This document shows, in pieces, positions 8,735-17,679 of a DNA stretch of 64,000 nucleotides; position 1 is the stretch's first letter; every line of letters begins with the position of its first letter. Location of the stretch: assembly GCA_003169975.1 (NCBI GenBank), contig PNAA01000021.1:41738-105737 (forward strand), given 5' to 3'. Both the position numbers and the translations under genes were made by a program. The DNA is from Spartobacteria bacterium. Lineage in GTDB: Bacteria; Verrucomicrobiota; Verrucomicrobiia; Chthoniobacterales; UBA10450. The notes under the pieces are model-generated. The model searched no databases. It was not told the DNA's origin and was given only the letters and a program-made list of their open reading frames with translations.

Positions 8735-9769
8735 ATGGACACCATTTATCGCCCACAACTTCCCACCCGCTTCATGGGTTTTATGCAGAATCCGGTGCTC
8801 GCGATCATCGGAGTCATCGTCCTCTTTGTGGCGCTGAAATGGGGCACGTTCCTTTTCACCGTGCATCAGTACGAGACCGCAATCGTGACCCGTTTTGGCA
8901 AGGCCATCCGGGTGGAGACCACCCCAGGCTTGAAATTCAAGATGCCGATGATCGACGCCGTACATCGCTTCGACAATCGCATCCTCGCCTGGGACGGCCC
9001 GCCGACGGAAACGCCGACCAAGGACAAGCTTTACCTCATCGTCGATTGCTTCGCGCGCTGGCGGATCAGCGACCCGCTCCTCTATTACAATCGCTTGAAC
9101 GACGAGCGCAGCGCTCTCTCGCGCCTCGACGACATCCTCGGCAGCGAAACCCGCACCGCCGTTGCGTCAAACGACCTGGTAGAGATCGTCAGGGTGACGA
9201 AAGGACGCCAGCCGGTGCACGACGAAGAGCTGGAAAAAAGCGGTACCGTGCTCCCGAGCAATCTGCCCGATATCGAGCTTGGTCGCAGCGCGATCGAGGA
9301 ACAGATCACCCAGCGCGCGCGACAGAAAATCGAAGGCTTCGGAATTGAGCTGCTCGATGAGCGATTCAAGCGGAGCAAATACAATCCGGCCGTGGCCGAG
9401 AAAATCATCGAGCGAATGTCGAGCGAGCGGCACCAGATCGCCTCGAAGTTTCGCTCCGAGGGGCGCGGCGAAGCGGCCAACATCAACGGACAAAAAGAGA
9501 GCGATGTCGCTTCCATTCAATCCGCCGCGACCCGCAACGCGCTGAAGATCGAGGGCGAAGCCGACGCCGAGGCGGCGCGCATCTACACCGCGGCCTACGC
9601 TTCGCCGGAAGCGCAAACCCTCTATTCGTTTGTCCGCCGGCTCGACGTAGCGCGCTACGGATTTAGTCAGGGCACGACCGCCGTGTTCTCGACCGAGAGC
9701 GATTTCGGCAACGTGCTGAAAGGGATCGGCAGCGCCGGGATCATGCCCGCGCCCACGCCGGCGCGCTAA
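8735..9769 (+). CDS. hflC: SPFH/prohibitin-family membrane protein, HflC-like
   Basis: 344 residues with a transmembrane segment at about 15-40 and a band-7 domain (FTVHQYETAIVTRFGKAIRVE, TPGLKFKMPMID, VDCFARWRISDPLLYY). The C-terminal half has the HflC signatures FRSEGRGEAANINGQKE and RIYTAAYASPEAQTLYSFVR. Partner of HflK in the FtsH-modulating complex. A 59-residue lipoprotein gene follows 40 nt downstream on the same strand. Confidence 0.92.
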   Translation: MDTIYRPQLPTRFMGFMQNPVLAIIGVIVLFVALKWGTFLFTVHQYETAIVTRFGKAIRVETTPGLKFKMPMIDAVHRFDNRILAWDGPPTETPTKDKLYLIVDCFARWRISDPLLYYNRLNDERSALSRLDDILGSETRTAVASNDLVEIVRVTKGRQPVHDEELEKSGTVLPSNLPDIELGRSAIEEQITQRARQKIEGFGIELLDERFKRSKYNPAVAEKIIERMSSERHQIASKFRSEGRGEAANINGQKESDVASIQSAATRNALKIEGEADAEAARIYTAAYASPEAQTLYSFVRRLDVARYGFSQGTTAVFSTESDFGNVLKGIGSAGIMPAPTPAR

Positions 9770-9809
9770 ATTGCGCGGGTCGCTGGAACGGGTAACATGC
9801 GGGCACGCG

Positions 9810-9989
9810 ATGACCAGACGAACTTTCTTCCCCCTCCTCTGCGCCCTGGCGGTGAGCATGGGATGCGCGCTGGGTGGTTGCGCGACTGATCGCCAGGCGC
9901 ACGACGCCAATCCCTATCACGTCGAGCAAACCGGAAACACCGAGGTTCATGGTGAAGCGGGCGTCTCCTACGGTCAGCGCGCGCATTAG
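9810..9989 (+). CDS. Small lipoprotein
   Basis: 59 residues starting at 9810: a twin-basic MTRRTFFPLLCALAVSMGC signal with lipobox LGGC at about residues 22-25, then a short polar mature peptide (ATDRQAHDANPYHVEQTGNT). No known domain. Its place directly after hflC may be incidental. Confidence 0.65.
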   Translation: MTRRTFFPLLCALAVSMGCALGGCATDRQAHDANPYHVEQTGNTEVHGEAGVSYGQRAH

Positions 9990-10059
9990 CGCCACTTGAT
10001 TTATCCGCCGTGTTTCGCGAGACTTTTTGCCTCGCTGACCATTTCCGTCGGCGCTTTCC

Positions 10060-10995
10060 ATGATCGCTGATCCCATTAAAGTCGAACGCGTCACGACCGA
10101 TTCGAAAATCTTCGCCTACAGCCGCTGGGACGCGTTGCCGGCACTGGCTGGCCTTTTTCACAGCGCTTTCTTCTTCGCCCTCTTCTTTCTCTACCCGCAT
10201 ACGCCGCTCTGGCTGATGCTCATTCTCGGCTTCATCTACGCCTTGATGATCAACGCCAACATCAACGGGGTGGCGCATAATTTTATCCACAACCCGTTCT
10301 TTCGCGCGCCGCTCCTCAACCGCCTTTTCGGCATCGTCGAATCGGTCGCCTGCTGCTTTTCGCAGACCTATTACGACGTCGTCCATCTCCAGCACCACAA
10401 GGGAAACAGCGACCGGAAAAACGAGGCGGGCGAGACGATCGATTGGCTTTCGATCTATCGCCACGGGCACGATGACGAAGCGGAAAATCCGTGGAGCTAT
10501 GTCTTCCTCAGTTTCTTTCGCGACAATCCCGCGGCGATCAAACGCGAGCTGCGCAAGCGCGGCGAGCTCGAGGTGAGGTGGGGCAACATCGAATTGGCGG
10601 CGGTCGTGGTCGTGCTCCTGACGATGTTTTTCTTTAACTGGCGCTACGTCATTTTTTATTTTCTGCCCTTCTTTTACCTTGGGCACTGCTTCAGCTACCT
10701 GAACGGTTATTTTCGGCATTACGGCGCCGACCCCGACAAGCCGATCGCCTGGGGCGTGAGCAGCTATGGCAAGATTTATAACTGGCTCTTTTTCTACAAC
10801 GGCTACCACGCGGAACATCATTTCCGGCCCAAGGTGCACTGGACCAAAATCGAAGAGTTCCACCAGCAGATCGCCGAACAGCAACGGCAGGAAGGTGTGC
10901 GCGTGATCGAGCGCGCCCACATGCTCGGGTTCCTCGATCCGAATCTCCCGACGCGGAAAGGCAGCGGCGGCCAGCCCGCCACCGCTTCCTCCTAG
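10060..10995 (+). CDS. Fatty-acid desaturase-family membrane protein
   Basis: 311 residues with the three histidine boxes of di-iron membrane desaturases: HNFIHN (about residue 70), HLQHHKGN (about 107) and HAEHHFRP (about 250). Paired hydrophobic segments at about 25-70 and 185-230 bracket the boxes. Likely introduces double bonds in acyl lipids or acts as a related hydroxylase; the substrate is not clear. It is convergent with gpmI, and the two are separated by a REPIN-like repeat. Confidence 0.85.
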   Translation: MIADPIKVERVTTDSKIFAYSRWDALPALAGLFHSAFFFALFFLYPHTPLWLMLILGFIYALMINANINGVAHNFIHNPFFRAPLLNRLFGIVESVACCFSQTYYDVVHLQHHKGNSDRKNEAGETIDWLSIYRHGHDDEAENPWSYVFLSFFRDNPAAIKRELRKRGELEVRWGNIELAAVVVVLLTMFFFNWRYVIFYFLPFFYLGHCFSYLNGYFRHYGADPDKPIAWGVSSYGKIYNWLFFYNGYHAEHHFRPKVHWTKIEEFHQQIAEQQRQEGVRVIERAHMLGFLDPNLPTRKGSGGQPATASS

Positions 10996-11013
10996 CGGAG
11001 GTTCGGCGCTCCC

Positions 11014-11118
11014 GGAAGTCAGGCATCTTGCCTGACTCGGCGGGCAGCCTTCCAGCCTGCCCAAAGAGCCGACGGGCTGGAAGGCCGTCGGCCGAGTCAG
11101 GCGGAACGCCTGACTTCC
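11014..11118. repeat. Two-hairpin palindromic repeat (REPIN-like) R1
   Basis: Outer arms GGAAGTCAGGC (11014-11024) and GCCTGACTTCC (11108-11118) are perfect complements. Inside are nested arms GGCAGCCTTCCAGCCTGCC and GCCGACGGGCTGGAAGGCCG. The element overlaps the last codons of gpmI: the residues EVRRSA and the stop TGA (11097-11099) are encoded by its outer arm. Confidence 0.8.
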
Positions 11119-12641
11119 GCCAGCAGGCAATGCCCCGTCATTTCCGCCGGCTTCGGCAAGCCGAGGAGGAAAAGCAACGTTGGCGCGATGTCGGCCAGAA
11201 TTCCGCTCTCGAGGCGAATGTTTTTCGCGTCCTCCGCGACATAAATGAGGTGGACCAAATTCGTGGTGTGCGCGGTGTTCGGCGAGCCGTCGGGATTGCG
11301 CATCTGCTCGCAGTTCCCGTGGTCGGCCGTGAGCAGAAGTTTTCCGCCTAACGACAACACGGCGGGGACGAGCCGCGCCACGCAGGCGTCGATCGTCTCG
11401 ACGGCTTTCACTCCCGCAGCCACGATTCCAGTGTGCCCCACCATGTCGGGATTGGCGTAGTTCAGGATGATCAAATCGTATTGCCCGAGCCGGCTGAGGG
11501 CCTCGTCAGTCACCTGCACCGCGCTCATCTCCGGCTGCAAATCGTACGTCGCGACCTTGGGCGACGGAATAATCTTGCGATCCTCGCCCTGAGCCGGTTT
11601 CTCGACCCCGCCGTTAAAGAAATAAGTGACGTGCGGATATTTCTCCGTCTCGGCGATCCGCAACTGGGTCTTTCCCGCCGCGCTCACCACATCGTCGAGA
11701 ATGTTCTTGAGGGACTGCGGTCCGAAAACCATCGGGCAATCGTAGGTCGCGTCGTACTCCGTCAGAGTGACGTAATGCACGCGCGGCCAAACCTTCCGCT
11801 CGAAGCCGTCGAAATCCTTGCACAGAAAAGCCTGCGACAGCTGCCGGGCGCGATCGGCGCGGAAGTTGAAGAAGATCACGGTGTCGCCGTCGCGGATACG
11901 CTGCTCGTTAGGCTCGGCGAAAATCAGTGCCGGCATGAATTCGTCCGTTTTGCCGGCCGCGTAATGCCGGCTAACCGCCCCGGCCGGCGATTCCTTGCAA
12001 GCCTCGCCGCGCCCGAGAACGATCGCATCCCAGGCCAGCTTCGTCCGGTCCCAGCGCCGATCGCGATCCATCGCGAAGTAGCGCCCGACGACCGTGATGA
12101 TCCGCGCCTCGCTCTGCGCCAGCTGCGCGGCGCAAGTCGTTAGGTAATCCGCCCCACCCGTCGGCGAAGCGTCGCGTCCGTCGGTGATCGCGTGGACAAG
12201 AATCTGTTGCACGCCCGCCTCCTTCGCGGCCGCGGCCAGGGCGAGGAGGTGCTGATAATGACTGTGGACCCCGCCGTCGGACACCAGCCCGATGAAGTGC
12301 AGCCGCCCGCTCCGCGCTTGCGCAAAAGCTTCCTCCAAGACTTCGTTTTCCTTCAGTTCGCCATCCGCGATCGCCTTGTTGATCCGGGTCAGGTCCTGGT
12401 AAACGATCCGGCCCGCGCCGAGGTTGAGATGACCGACCTCGGAATTTCCCATCTGCCCCGCCGGCAGGCCGACGTCTTCGCCACTCGCGCTGAGCGTGGC
12501 GCAGGGATAATCGCGGTAGAGCCGATCGTGAAAGGGCGTTTGTGCGAGCAAGGTCGCGTCGCCGTTCTTCTCGCGCTCCGCTTTTCCCCCGGGATTAATC
12601 CCCCACCCGTCGCGGATGACCAAAACGATCGGCTTCGCCAT
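11097..12641 (-). CDS. gpmI: 2,3-bisphosphoglycerate-independent phosphoglycerate mutase
   Basis: 514 residues, normal family length. The N-terminal metal-binding segment VLVIRDGWG, the phosphoserine motif MGNSEVGHLNLGAG (Ser67) and the C-terminal TADHGNCEQM metal site are all present, so it should interconvert 3- and 2-phosphoglycerate in glycolysis using Mn2+. Start ATG at 12639-12641. The C-terminal residues EVRRSA come from repeat R1. It is divergent from the phosphatase homologue of the same superfamily at 12734. Confidence 0.96.
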   Translation of the reverse strand: MAKPIVLVIRDGWGINPGGKAEREKNGDATLLAQTPFHDRLYRDYPCATLSASGEDVGLPAGQMGNSEVGHLNLGAGRIVYQDLTRINKAIADGELKENEVLEEAFAQARSGRLHFIGLVSDGGVHSHYQHLLALAAAAKEAGVQQILVHAITDGRDASPTGGADYLTTCAAQLAQSEARIITVVGRYFAMDRDRRWDRTKLAWDAIVLGRGEACKESPAGAVSRHYAAGKTDEFMPALIFAEPNEQRIRDGDTVIFFNFRADRARQLSQAFLCKDFDGFERKVWPRVHYVTLTEYDATYDCPMVFGPQSLKNILDDVVSAAGKTQLRIAETEKYPHVTYFFNGGVEKPAQGEDRKIIPSPKVATYDLQPEMSAVQVTDEALSRLGQYDLIILNYANPDMVGHTGIVAAGVKAVETIDACVARLVPAVLSLGGKLLLTADHGNCEQMRNPDGSPNTAHTTNLVHLIYVAEDAKNIRLESGILADIAPTLLFLLGLPKPAEMTGHCLLAEVRRSA

Positions 12642-12733
12642 GGCCTATTCTCCCGGCGCAGGCCTGTGCCCTCAAGCGGTTTCCCGCGGCTGCGGGATTG
12701 ACAAGGCCCGCTGTCGCTCCCTCTATCGATTGA

Positions 12734-14008
12734 ATGAAATGGCGTAACCAGATCCTGGCGCTTCTTTGCCTAACGGCTTTTGTTGCGCTGGGCGTCCTCT
12801 ATTTTCGTCATTGGGTCGTGCAAAAGCCGTTCGGGATCGTGCTTTTCATCGGCGAAGGATTGACTCCCGACCGCATCGCCGCGACGCGTCTCTACGCTGG
12901 TGGAGCGAATACGCGGTTAGCGATCGAGTCGCTGCCGACGATGGCCATGCTGAGCAATTTTTCGCAGGACTTCGCCGTGCCCGATGAAGCCGCCGCCGCC
13001 ACCACCCTGGCGACCGGCGTGAAGGTGAACAATCGCAGCCTCGGCCTCGGCCCCGACGGCGAAAAGCTGAAAAGCATCGTCGACCTCGCCCGCGACAAAG
13101 GACGCGCGATCGGATTGGTCACGAATGCGCGGTTGACCGATCCGACGGTGGCCGCGTTTTACGCCCGAGGAAAAGGCGGTGCCTCAGAGGTCGCGCGCCA
13201 ACTGGCGGACGAGAAAAAAATCGACATCGTGCTCGGCGGCGGCGGCTCGGATTTTCTCCCCGAAGCCAAAGGCGGGCAACGCACCGATGGGCGCGACCTG
13301 GTCCTTGAGCTACGGCGCAACGGTTTCGAGATCGTGCGGACGAAAGCCGAATTGGAAGGCATTCCGCAATGGCGGCGACCGAAGTTGCTCGGTCTTTTCA
13401 GCGACGGCGAAATGGCTTTCGCTAACGACATCGCGTCTGGGAGCGATCAACCCGCCATCGCGGACATGACACGGAGGGCCATCCAACTTCTGCAATGGAA
13501 TGCGGGAGGTTACCTGTTGATCGTCGATGCCGGCCTGATGCGCAGCGCCGCGCGCCAGAATCACGGGGAGCGCACCCTGGCCGAGACGGTCGAGTTGGAT
13601 CGCGCGGTCGCCGCGGCACGCAGCTACGCGGGCGATAACGCGACGATTCTGGTGGCGGGCAATTTCGGCATTGGCGGACTCTCGCTCAATGGCTTCCCTT
13701 TCCGGCGCGACAGCGGCGTCGCGCTGCTCGGCATCAACTCGTCCGGCGAACCGGCGCTCACCTGGGCGACGGGGCCGAACGGAATCGTCACGCGGAGCGC
13801 TCCGCCAGATTCAGCCCTGGAAGATCCCGCACCGCCTGGAGCCCGTCCAACTCCGCCCAGCGGACAAGAGCCAGCCGCTGTCTATGCCCCATGGGCGCGC
13901 AATACGGTCGCCGACGTCCTCGCCGCCGGCAGCGGACCCGGAACGGACACGCTGCACGGCTTCCTCGATAACACGATCATTTTCAAAATCGTCGCGAACC
14001 AGCTGTAG
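12734..14008 (+). CDS. Alkaline-phosphatase-fold protein with degenerate active site (probable pseudoenzyme)
   Basis: 424 residues with an N-terminal signal anchor (ILALLCLTAFVALGVLYF) and the PhoA fold. The hallmark sites are changed: FIGEGL where the family has GDG; PDEAAAAT (Glu85) where the nucleophile Ser of DSAAAAT is expected; VDAGLMRSAARQNH where E-x-G-x-x-D-x-x-x-H supplies zinc ligands; VAGNFGIGG where ADHETGG is expected; ARNTVADV where the His of HT is expected. Phosphomonoesterase chemistry seems impossible by the classical route. The fold ends normally (GFLDNTIIF). A binding or regulatory role is inferred. The stop TAG (14006-14008) lies inside repeat R2. Confidence 0.8.
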   Translation: MKWRNQILALLCLTAFVALGVLYFRHWVVQKPFGIVLFIGEGLTPDRIAATRLYAGGANTRLAIESLPTMAMLSNFSQDFAVPDEAAAATTLATGVKVNNRSLGLGPDGEKLKSIVDLARDKGRAIGLVTNARLTDPTVAAFYARGKGGASEVARQLADEKKIDIVLGGGGSDFLPEAKGGQRTDGRDLVLELRRNGFEIVRTKAELEGIPQWRRPKLLGLFSDGEMAFANDIASGSDQPAIADMTRRAIQLLQWNAGGYLLIVDAGLMRSAARQNHGERTLAETVELDRAVAAARSYAGDNATILVAGNFGIGGLSLNGFPFRRDSGVALLGINSSGEPALTWATGPNGIVTRSAPPDSALEDPAPPGARPTPPSGQEPAAVYAPWARNTVADVLAAGSGPGTDTLHGFLDNTIIFKIVANQL

Positions 14009-14100
14009 ACGCTTCGCTCTGCGAAGCGCGGCGGTGGAGGTCCCTCGGGAAATGTGCTCGCGCGAATCTCTCCCGCGCCTCCCACAGGGAGGCGTCTACA
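14004..14100. repeat. Two-hairpin palindromic repeat (REPIN-like) R2, TGTAGACGC family
   Basis: Terminal arms TGTAGACGC (14004-14012) and GCGTCTACA (14092-14100). Inner hairpins are CTTCGCTCTGCGAAG and CTCCCACAGGGAG. It exactly fills the gap between two convergent genes: the TAG of each outer arm is the stop codon of the neighbouring gene (phosphatase homologue on plus, rhodanese on minus). Confidence 0.85.
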
Positions 14101-14468
14101 GGCTCGTCGGCAAACCGGCCGCTTTCCAATCGCGAAAGCCGCCCGTCATCGAGCGCACGTTCGTGTAGCCCATATTCTGCAGACTCTCCGCGACCGGCGC
14201 GGAACGGCTGCCGCCACCGCAACAATAAATAATTCTTTGACCGAGATCCGGCACTTGTTCCTCGATCTCCGCTTCGATTTCGCCCCGGTCACGATGCTTC
14301 GCGCCACGCGCGTGGCCCGCCTTCCATTCGTTGTCCGAGCGCACGTCGATCAGGGTCGCCGTCCCGCAACCGAGTTCCAGCGCGGCGTCGTTAGGCGAGA
14401 TTTCCTTGATGTCGCGCTTCGCGGTCGCGACAGGCTCTCGAAAACGGCTCGGCTGCTTTATTCTTCAT
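14096..14468 (-). pseudogene. Rhodanese-like domain protein, frameshifted near its start
   Basis: The rhodanese domain is clear: EISPNDAALELG, TLIDVRSDNEWKAGH, then the active-site loop YCCGGGSRSAPVAESL with the catalytic Cys and GGFRDWKAAGLP at the end. In this frame no ATG precedes the domain; the frame runs back to the macB stop. An ATG at 14466-14468 overlapping that stop (ATGA) starts MKNKAAEPF and would join the domain frame if one T of the TTTT run (plus strand AAAA 14441-14444) were removed. So either a +1 frameshift or a sequencing error is present; a short product from GTG at 14344 would lack the N-terminal strand. The role would be sulfur transfer. Confidence 0.65.
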
Positions 14469-15682
14469 TCGTAGCGCAGGGCCTCGATCGGGTCGAGCCG
14501 CGCTGCTTCCCGCGCGGGATAGAAGCCGAAAAAGATTCCGACCGCGGCACTGACGAAAAACGCCGCGATAATCGACGGAATCGAGATGAGGGTCGGCCAG
14601 TGCGCGAAGACGGAGAGCATCCACGAAGCGCCAAGACCGAGCATGATTCCGATCACGCCGCCGATCACGCTCAAGGTCACCGCCTCGATCAAGAACTGGG
14701 TGAGAATGTCGCGCCCATGCGCGCCGACCGCGAGGCGCACGCCGATCTCGCGCGTCCGCTCGGTTACGCTCACGAGCATGATGTTCATGATGCCGATCCC
14801 GCCGACGACGAGCGAGACGCTGGCGATCGCGCCTAACAACAAGGTCATGATCCGCGAGGTCGCGGTCGCCGTTTCGGCGATCTCCTGCTGGTTGCGGACG
14901 GTAAAATCGTCGTCGCGCCCGGCGCGAATGTTGTGCCGCTGGCGGAGCAGTTCGTTGATCTGCTGTTGCGCGGGTGCGAGATCGTTAGGCGAAGCGACCT
15001 GCACGTTGATCCCGCGCAGGATCGTTCCGCCGATGACCCGTTTCATCGCGCTCGTGTAGGGCATGATGACGATGTCGTCCTGGTCCGTTCCCTGCGGACT
15101 GAGTCCTTTCGGCGTAAGCACGCCGGTGATGAGAAACGGCACGCCCTTGATGCGCAGCACCTGGCCGACGGGACTCTCCGACCCGAAAATCTGGCTCGCG
15201 GTCGTGCGCCCGATCACGCACACCTTGTTCGCGCTCCGCACGTCCTGGGGAGTGAAATTCGCACCGTCGCTCAAGGGCCATTGCCGGATATCGAAATACT
15301 CCGGCGACTCACCGTAAATGCGGGTAAACCAGTTCTGATTGCCAGCCGAGACCTGACTGGTGGAAAACACTTCCTCGCTCACCGCGATGACCCCTGGCAC
15401 CTCGCGCCGGATCGCTTCCGCGTCTTCGATCTTCAAAGTGCCGGCACTCCCCCAGCCCGTGCGAATTCCGCTCGAGGTCACGCTCCCGGAAAAAATCAGG
15501 ATCACATTTTCGCCGAGGCTGGCGATCTGTTGTTCAACCTGCGCCTTGGCGCCATTGCCAATGCTGACCATCGCGATGACCGCGCCGACGCCGATGATAA
15601 TGCCGAGCGCAGTGAGGACAGAGCGAAGCTTGTTTCGCTGCAAGGCGCGGAAAGCAATCTTGAAGGTCGAGTCGACTCTCAT
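14465..15682 (-). CDS. MacB-type ABC transporter permease (FtsX-like)
   Basis: 405 residues: one N-terminal helix (VLTALGIIIGVGAVIAMVS), a large periplasmic MacB_PCD domain (about 40-260), then three C-terminal helices (SLVVGGIGIMNIMLVSVTER with REIGVRLAVGA; VIGGVIGIMLGLGASWM; IIAAFFVSAAVGIFFG) ending PAREAARLDPIEALRYE. It carries no ATPase domain; the ATPase is the separate upstream gene, overlapping by 4 nt (ATGA). With the MacA-like adaptor it forms a tripartite efflux or lipoprotein-export system. Confidence 0.93.
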   Translation of the reverse strand: MRVDSTFKIAFRALQRNKLRSVLTALGIIIGVGAVIAMVSIGNGAKAQVEQQIASLGENVILIFSGSVTSSGIRTGWGSAGTLKIEDAEAIRREVPGVIAVSEEVFSTSQVSAGNQNWFTRIYGESPEYFDIRQWPLSDGANFTPQDVRSANKVCVIGRTTASQIFGSESPVGQVLRIKGVPFLITGVLTPKGLSPQGTDQDDIVIMPYTSAMKRVIGGTILRGINVQVASPNDLAPAQQQINELLRQRHNIRAGRDDDFTVRNQQEIAETATATSRIMTLLLGAIASVSLVVGGIGIMNIMLVSVTERTREIGVRLAVGAHGRDILTQFLIEAVTLSVIGGVIGIMLGLGASWMLSVFAHWPTLISIPSIIAAFFVSAAVGIFFGFYPAREAARLDPIEALRYE

Positions 15683-16428
15683 GCCGGCGGCTCCAGTTTC
15701 TTCGCTGCCTCTTCCGCGGTCAGCCGGCGCGCCACCGGGCGATCGATTTGCACCAGACCATCGCGCATCATGATGTTGCGCCGGGCATAGGCCGCGATGT
15801 CCCTCTCGTGCGTCACCATCACGATCGTGATCCCGCGCTCGTTGAGCTTTTGAAAAATGTCCATGATTTCGGCGCTGGTGCGGCTGTCGAGATTGCCGGT
15901 CGGCTCGTCGGCGAGGACGACCTCCGGATCGTTGATCAGGGCGCGCGCGATCGCGACGCGCTGCTGCTGGCCGCCGGAGAGCTGGCTTGGATGATGATCC
16001 TCGCGGCCGGTCAGGCCGACCGCGGCGAGCACCTTCTCGGCTTGCGCGCGCAATTGCGCGTTCGTTAGGCGATGCTCGCCGTAAAGCAGGGGCAGCTCCA
16101 CATTTTCCAGGGCCGAAGTCCGCGCGAGCAGGTTGAAGCTCTGGAAAACGAAACCGAGCTTGCGATTGCGAATGTCGGCGAGCTGGTCGCGATCGAGTCC
16201 CGAAACATCGAAGCCGTCGAGCAGGTAGCGGCCCTTCGTCGGGCGATCGAGGCAACCGAGCAGATTCATGAGGGTCGATTTGCCCGAGCCGCTCGAGCCC
16301 ATGAAGGCGACAAATTCGCCGCGCGCGATTTCCAGGGAAACGCCGCGCACGGCATGCACGTCCACTTCGCCCGTGCGGTAGGTCTTGTGCACGTCCTCCA
16401 GCCTAACGACAGCAGTGTTCCCGGCCAT
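15679..16428 (-). CDS. MacB-type ABC transporter ATP-binding protein
   Basis: Start chosen at 16428 ([20 protein letters not shown]); an upstream ATG at 16497 would overlap the adaptor gene. 249 residues with Walker [14 protein letters not shown]-loop FVFQSFNLL, signature [15 protein letters not shown], Walker [14 protein letters not shown] and H-loop VTHERD, all intact. It powers the downstream FtsX-like permease; belongs to the LolD/MacB class. Confidence 0.95.
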   Translation of the reverse strand: MAGNTAVVRLEDVHKTYRTGEVDVHAVRGVSLEIARGEFVAFMGSSGSGKSTLMNLLGCLDRPTKGRYLLDGFDVSGLDRDQLADIRNRKLGFVFQSFNLLARTSALENVELPLLYGEHRLTNAQLRAQAEKVLAAVGLTGREDHHPSQLSGGQQQRVAIARALINDPEVVLADEPTGNLDSRTSAEIMDIFQKLNERGITIVMVTHERDIAAYARRNIMMRDGLVQIDRPVARRLTAEEAAKKLEPPA

Positions 16429-16438
16429 CGCAATTCGG

Positions 16439-17605
16439 CTAAAAGCGGCGCTGTCCGCCGGCCAATGGATTATTCGATGACTGCGCGGAGGAGGCACCCT
16501 TGCCGGTCATTGCCGTGACGACGCGATCGCCTTCCTGCAAACCATCGAGCACTTCGGTGTAAATCCCGTCGCTGATCCCGGTCTTGATTTGCACCGGGCT
16601 CGGCTTGGAGCCGCGCAAGACGTAGACGGTCCGCTCGGTGAGATGTTCGCCCGGCTTGCCCCGATGCCCGGTCGCACCACCGGGCCGCGGGGTCGCATCC
16701 GGTGGACGAAAACGCAGTGCGGCGTTACTGATCTTCAAGGCGTTGTCCCGCTGCGCGCCGACGATCGAGACATTCGCGGTCATGCCGGGCTTGAGCTTCA
16801 GATCGGCGTTGTTCACGCCGATGACGGTGTCGTAAGTGACAACGTTCTGCACCGTGATCGGCGCGTTGCGCACCTGCACGACCTCGCCGTGGAAAGTCCG
16901 CTGGGGAAATGCATCGACCGTGAAATCGACTTTCTGCTCCGCTTCCACCGTCCCGATATCCGCCTCGGCCACGTTGGCGTCGATCTGCATTTTCGCGAGA
17001 TCGTTCGCGATCGTAAAAATGACCGGCGCGCTCAGGCTCGCCGCGACGGTTTGCCCGACATCGACGCTGCGCGAAATGACCTCGCCATCGACGGGCGAAG
17101 TGATCGTGCAATGATCGAGATCGGCCTGGGCTTTATCCAGCGCGCCTTGTTTGAATTTCACGTTGGCCTCGGCCTGATGCAGATTCGCCACTGCCTGGTC
17201 GACATCGGCCTGGGCGGAATTCTTCTTCTCGAATAACTCCTGGGTCCGCGCGTCGTTGATTTTCGCCAGCTCCAGGGCGGCTTGCGCGCTCGCCAGATCG
17301 CCCTCGGCCTGGGTGACAGCTGCTTTGAACAGAGTCGGGTCGATCTGGGCCACCACCTCGCCCGCTTTCACCTTGGAATTAAAATCGACAAACAGCTTTT
17401 GAATATTGCCCGAAACCTGGCTGCCGACCTGCACGTTGACGACCGGGTTGAGCGTGCCGGTGGCCGTGACCGCCTGCGTAATCGGGCCTCGCGTAACCGT
17501 GACGGTCTGATATTCGGCCGGGCCGTTCCCGCCGCAGCGGCGGAAGGCGAAAAGCGCCAGCAAGACAAGCAGCACCGCGCCGCCGATAAGGGTGATTCGT
17601 TTCAT
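16439..17605 (-). CDS. MacA-like periplasmic adaptor (membrane fusion) protein
   Basis: 388 residues. N-terminal anchor (ITLIGGAVLLVLLALFAF), then barrel-sandwich and hairpin: VTATGTLNPVVNVQVGSQVSGNIQ, helical coiled coil at about 95-160 (AQAALELAKINDARTQELFEKKN), return lipoyl half TSPVDGEVISRSVDVGQTV and beta-barrel region. Gly-rich C-terminus. First gene of the macA-ATPase-permease-rhodanese operon. A 7-bp hairpin lies in its 5' leader (17614-17633). Confidence 0.93.
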   Translation of the reverse strand: MKRITLIGGAVLLVLLALFAFRRCGGNGPAEYQTVTVTRGPITQAVTATGTLNPVVNVQVGSQVSGNIQKLFVDFNSKVKAGEVVAQIDPTLFKAAVTQAEGDLASAQAALELAKINDARTQELFEKKNSAQADVDQAVANLHQAEANVKFKQGALDKAQADLDHCTITSPVDGEVISRSVDVGQTVAASLSAPVIFTIANDLAKMQIDANVAEADIGTVEAEQKVDFTVDAFPQRTFHGEVVQVRNAPITVQNVVTYDTVIGVNNADLKLKPGMTANVSIVGAQRDNALKISNAALRFRPPDATPRPGGATGHRGKPGEHLTERTVYVLRGSKPSPVQIKTGISDGIYTEVLDGLQEGDRVVTAMTGKGASSAQSSNNPLAGGQRRF

Positions 17606-17613
17606 GAAAAAAG

Positions 17614-17633
17614 GCCGACGAATAGACGTCGGC
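17614..17633. promoter_or_regulatory. Hairpin in the gap between divergent efflux and ABC-2 genes
   Basis: GCCGACG-AATAGA-CGTCGGC, a perfect 7-bp inverted repeat 9 nt upstream of the macA-like start and 47 nt upstream of the ABC-2 permease start. It could be a repressor operator or a leader hairpin; no regulator is adjacent. Confidence 0.4.
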
Positions 17634-17679
17634 AGCTATTGTTTAGACCGCTCGGACCGAAACTAGTTACACGATAATC

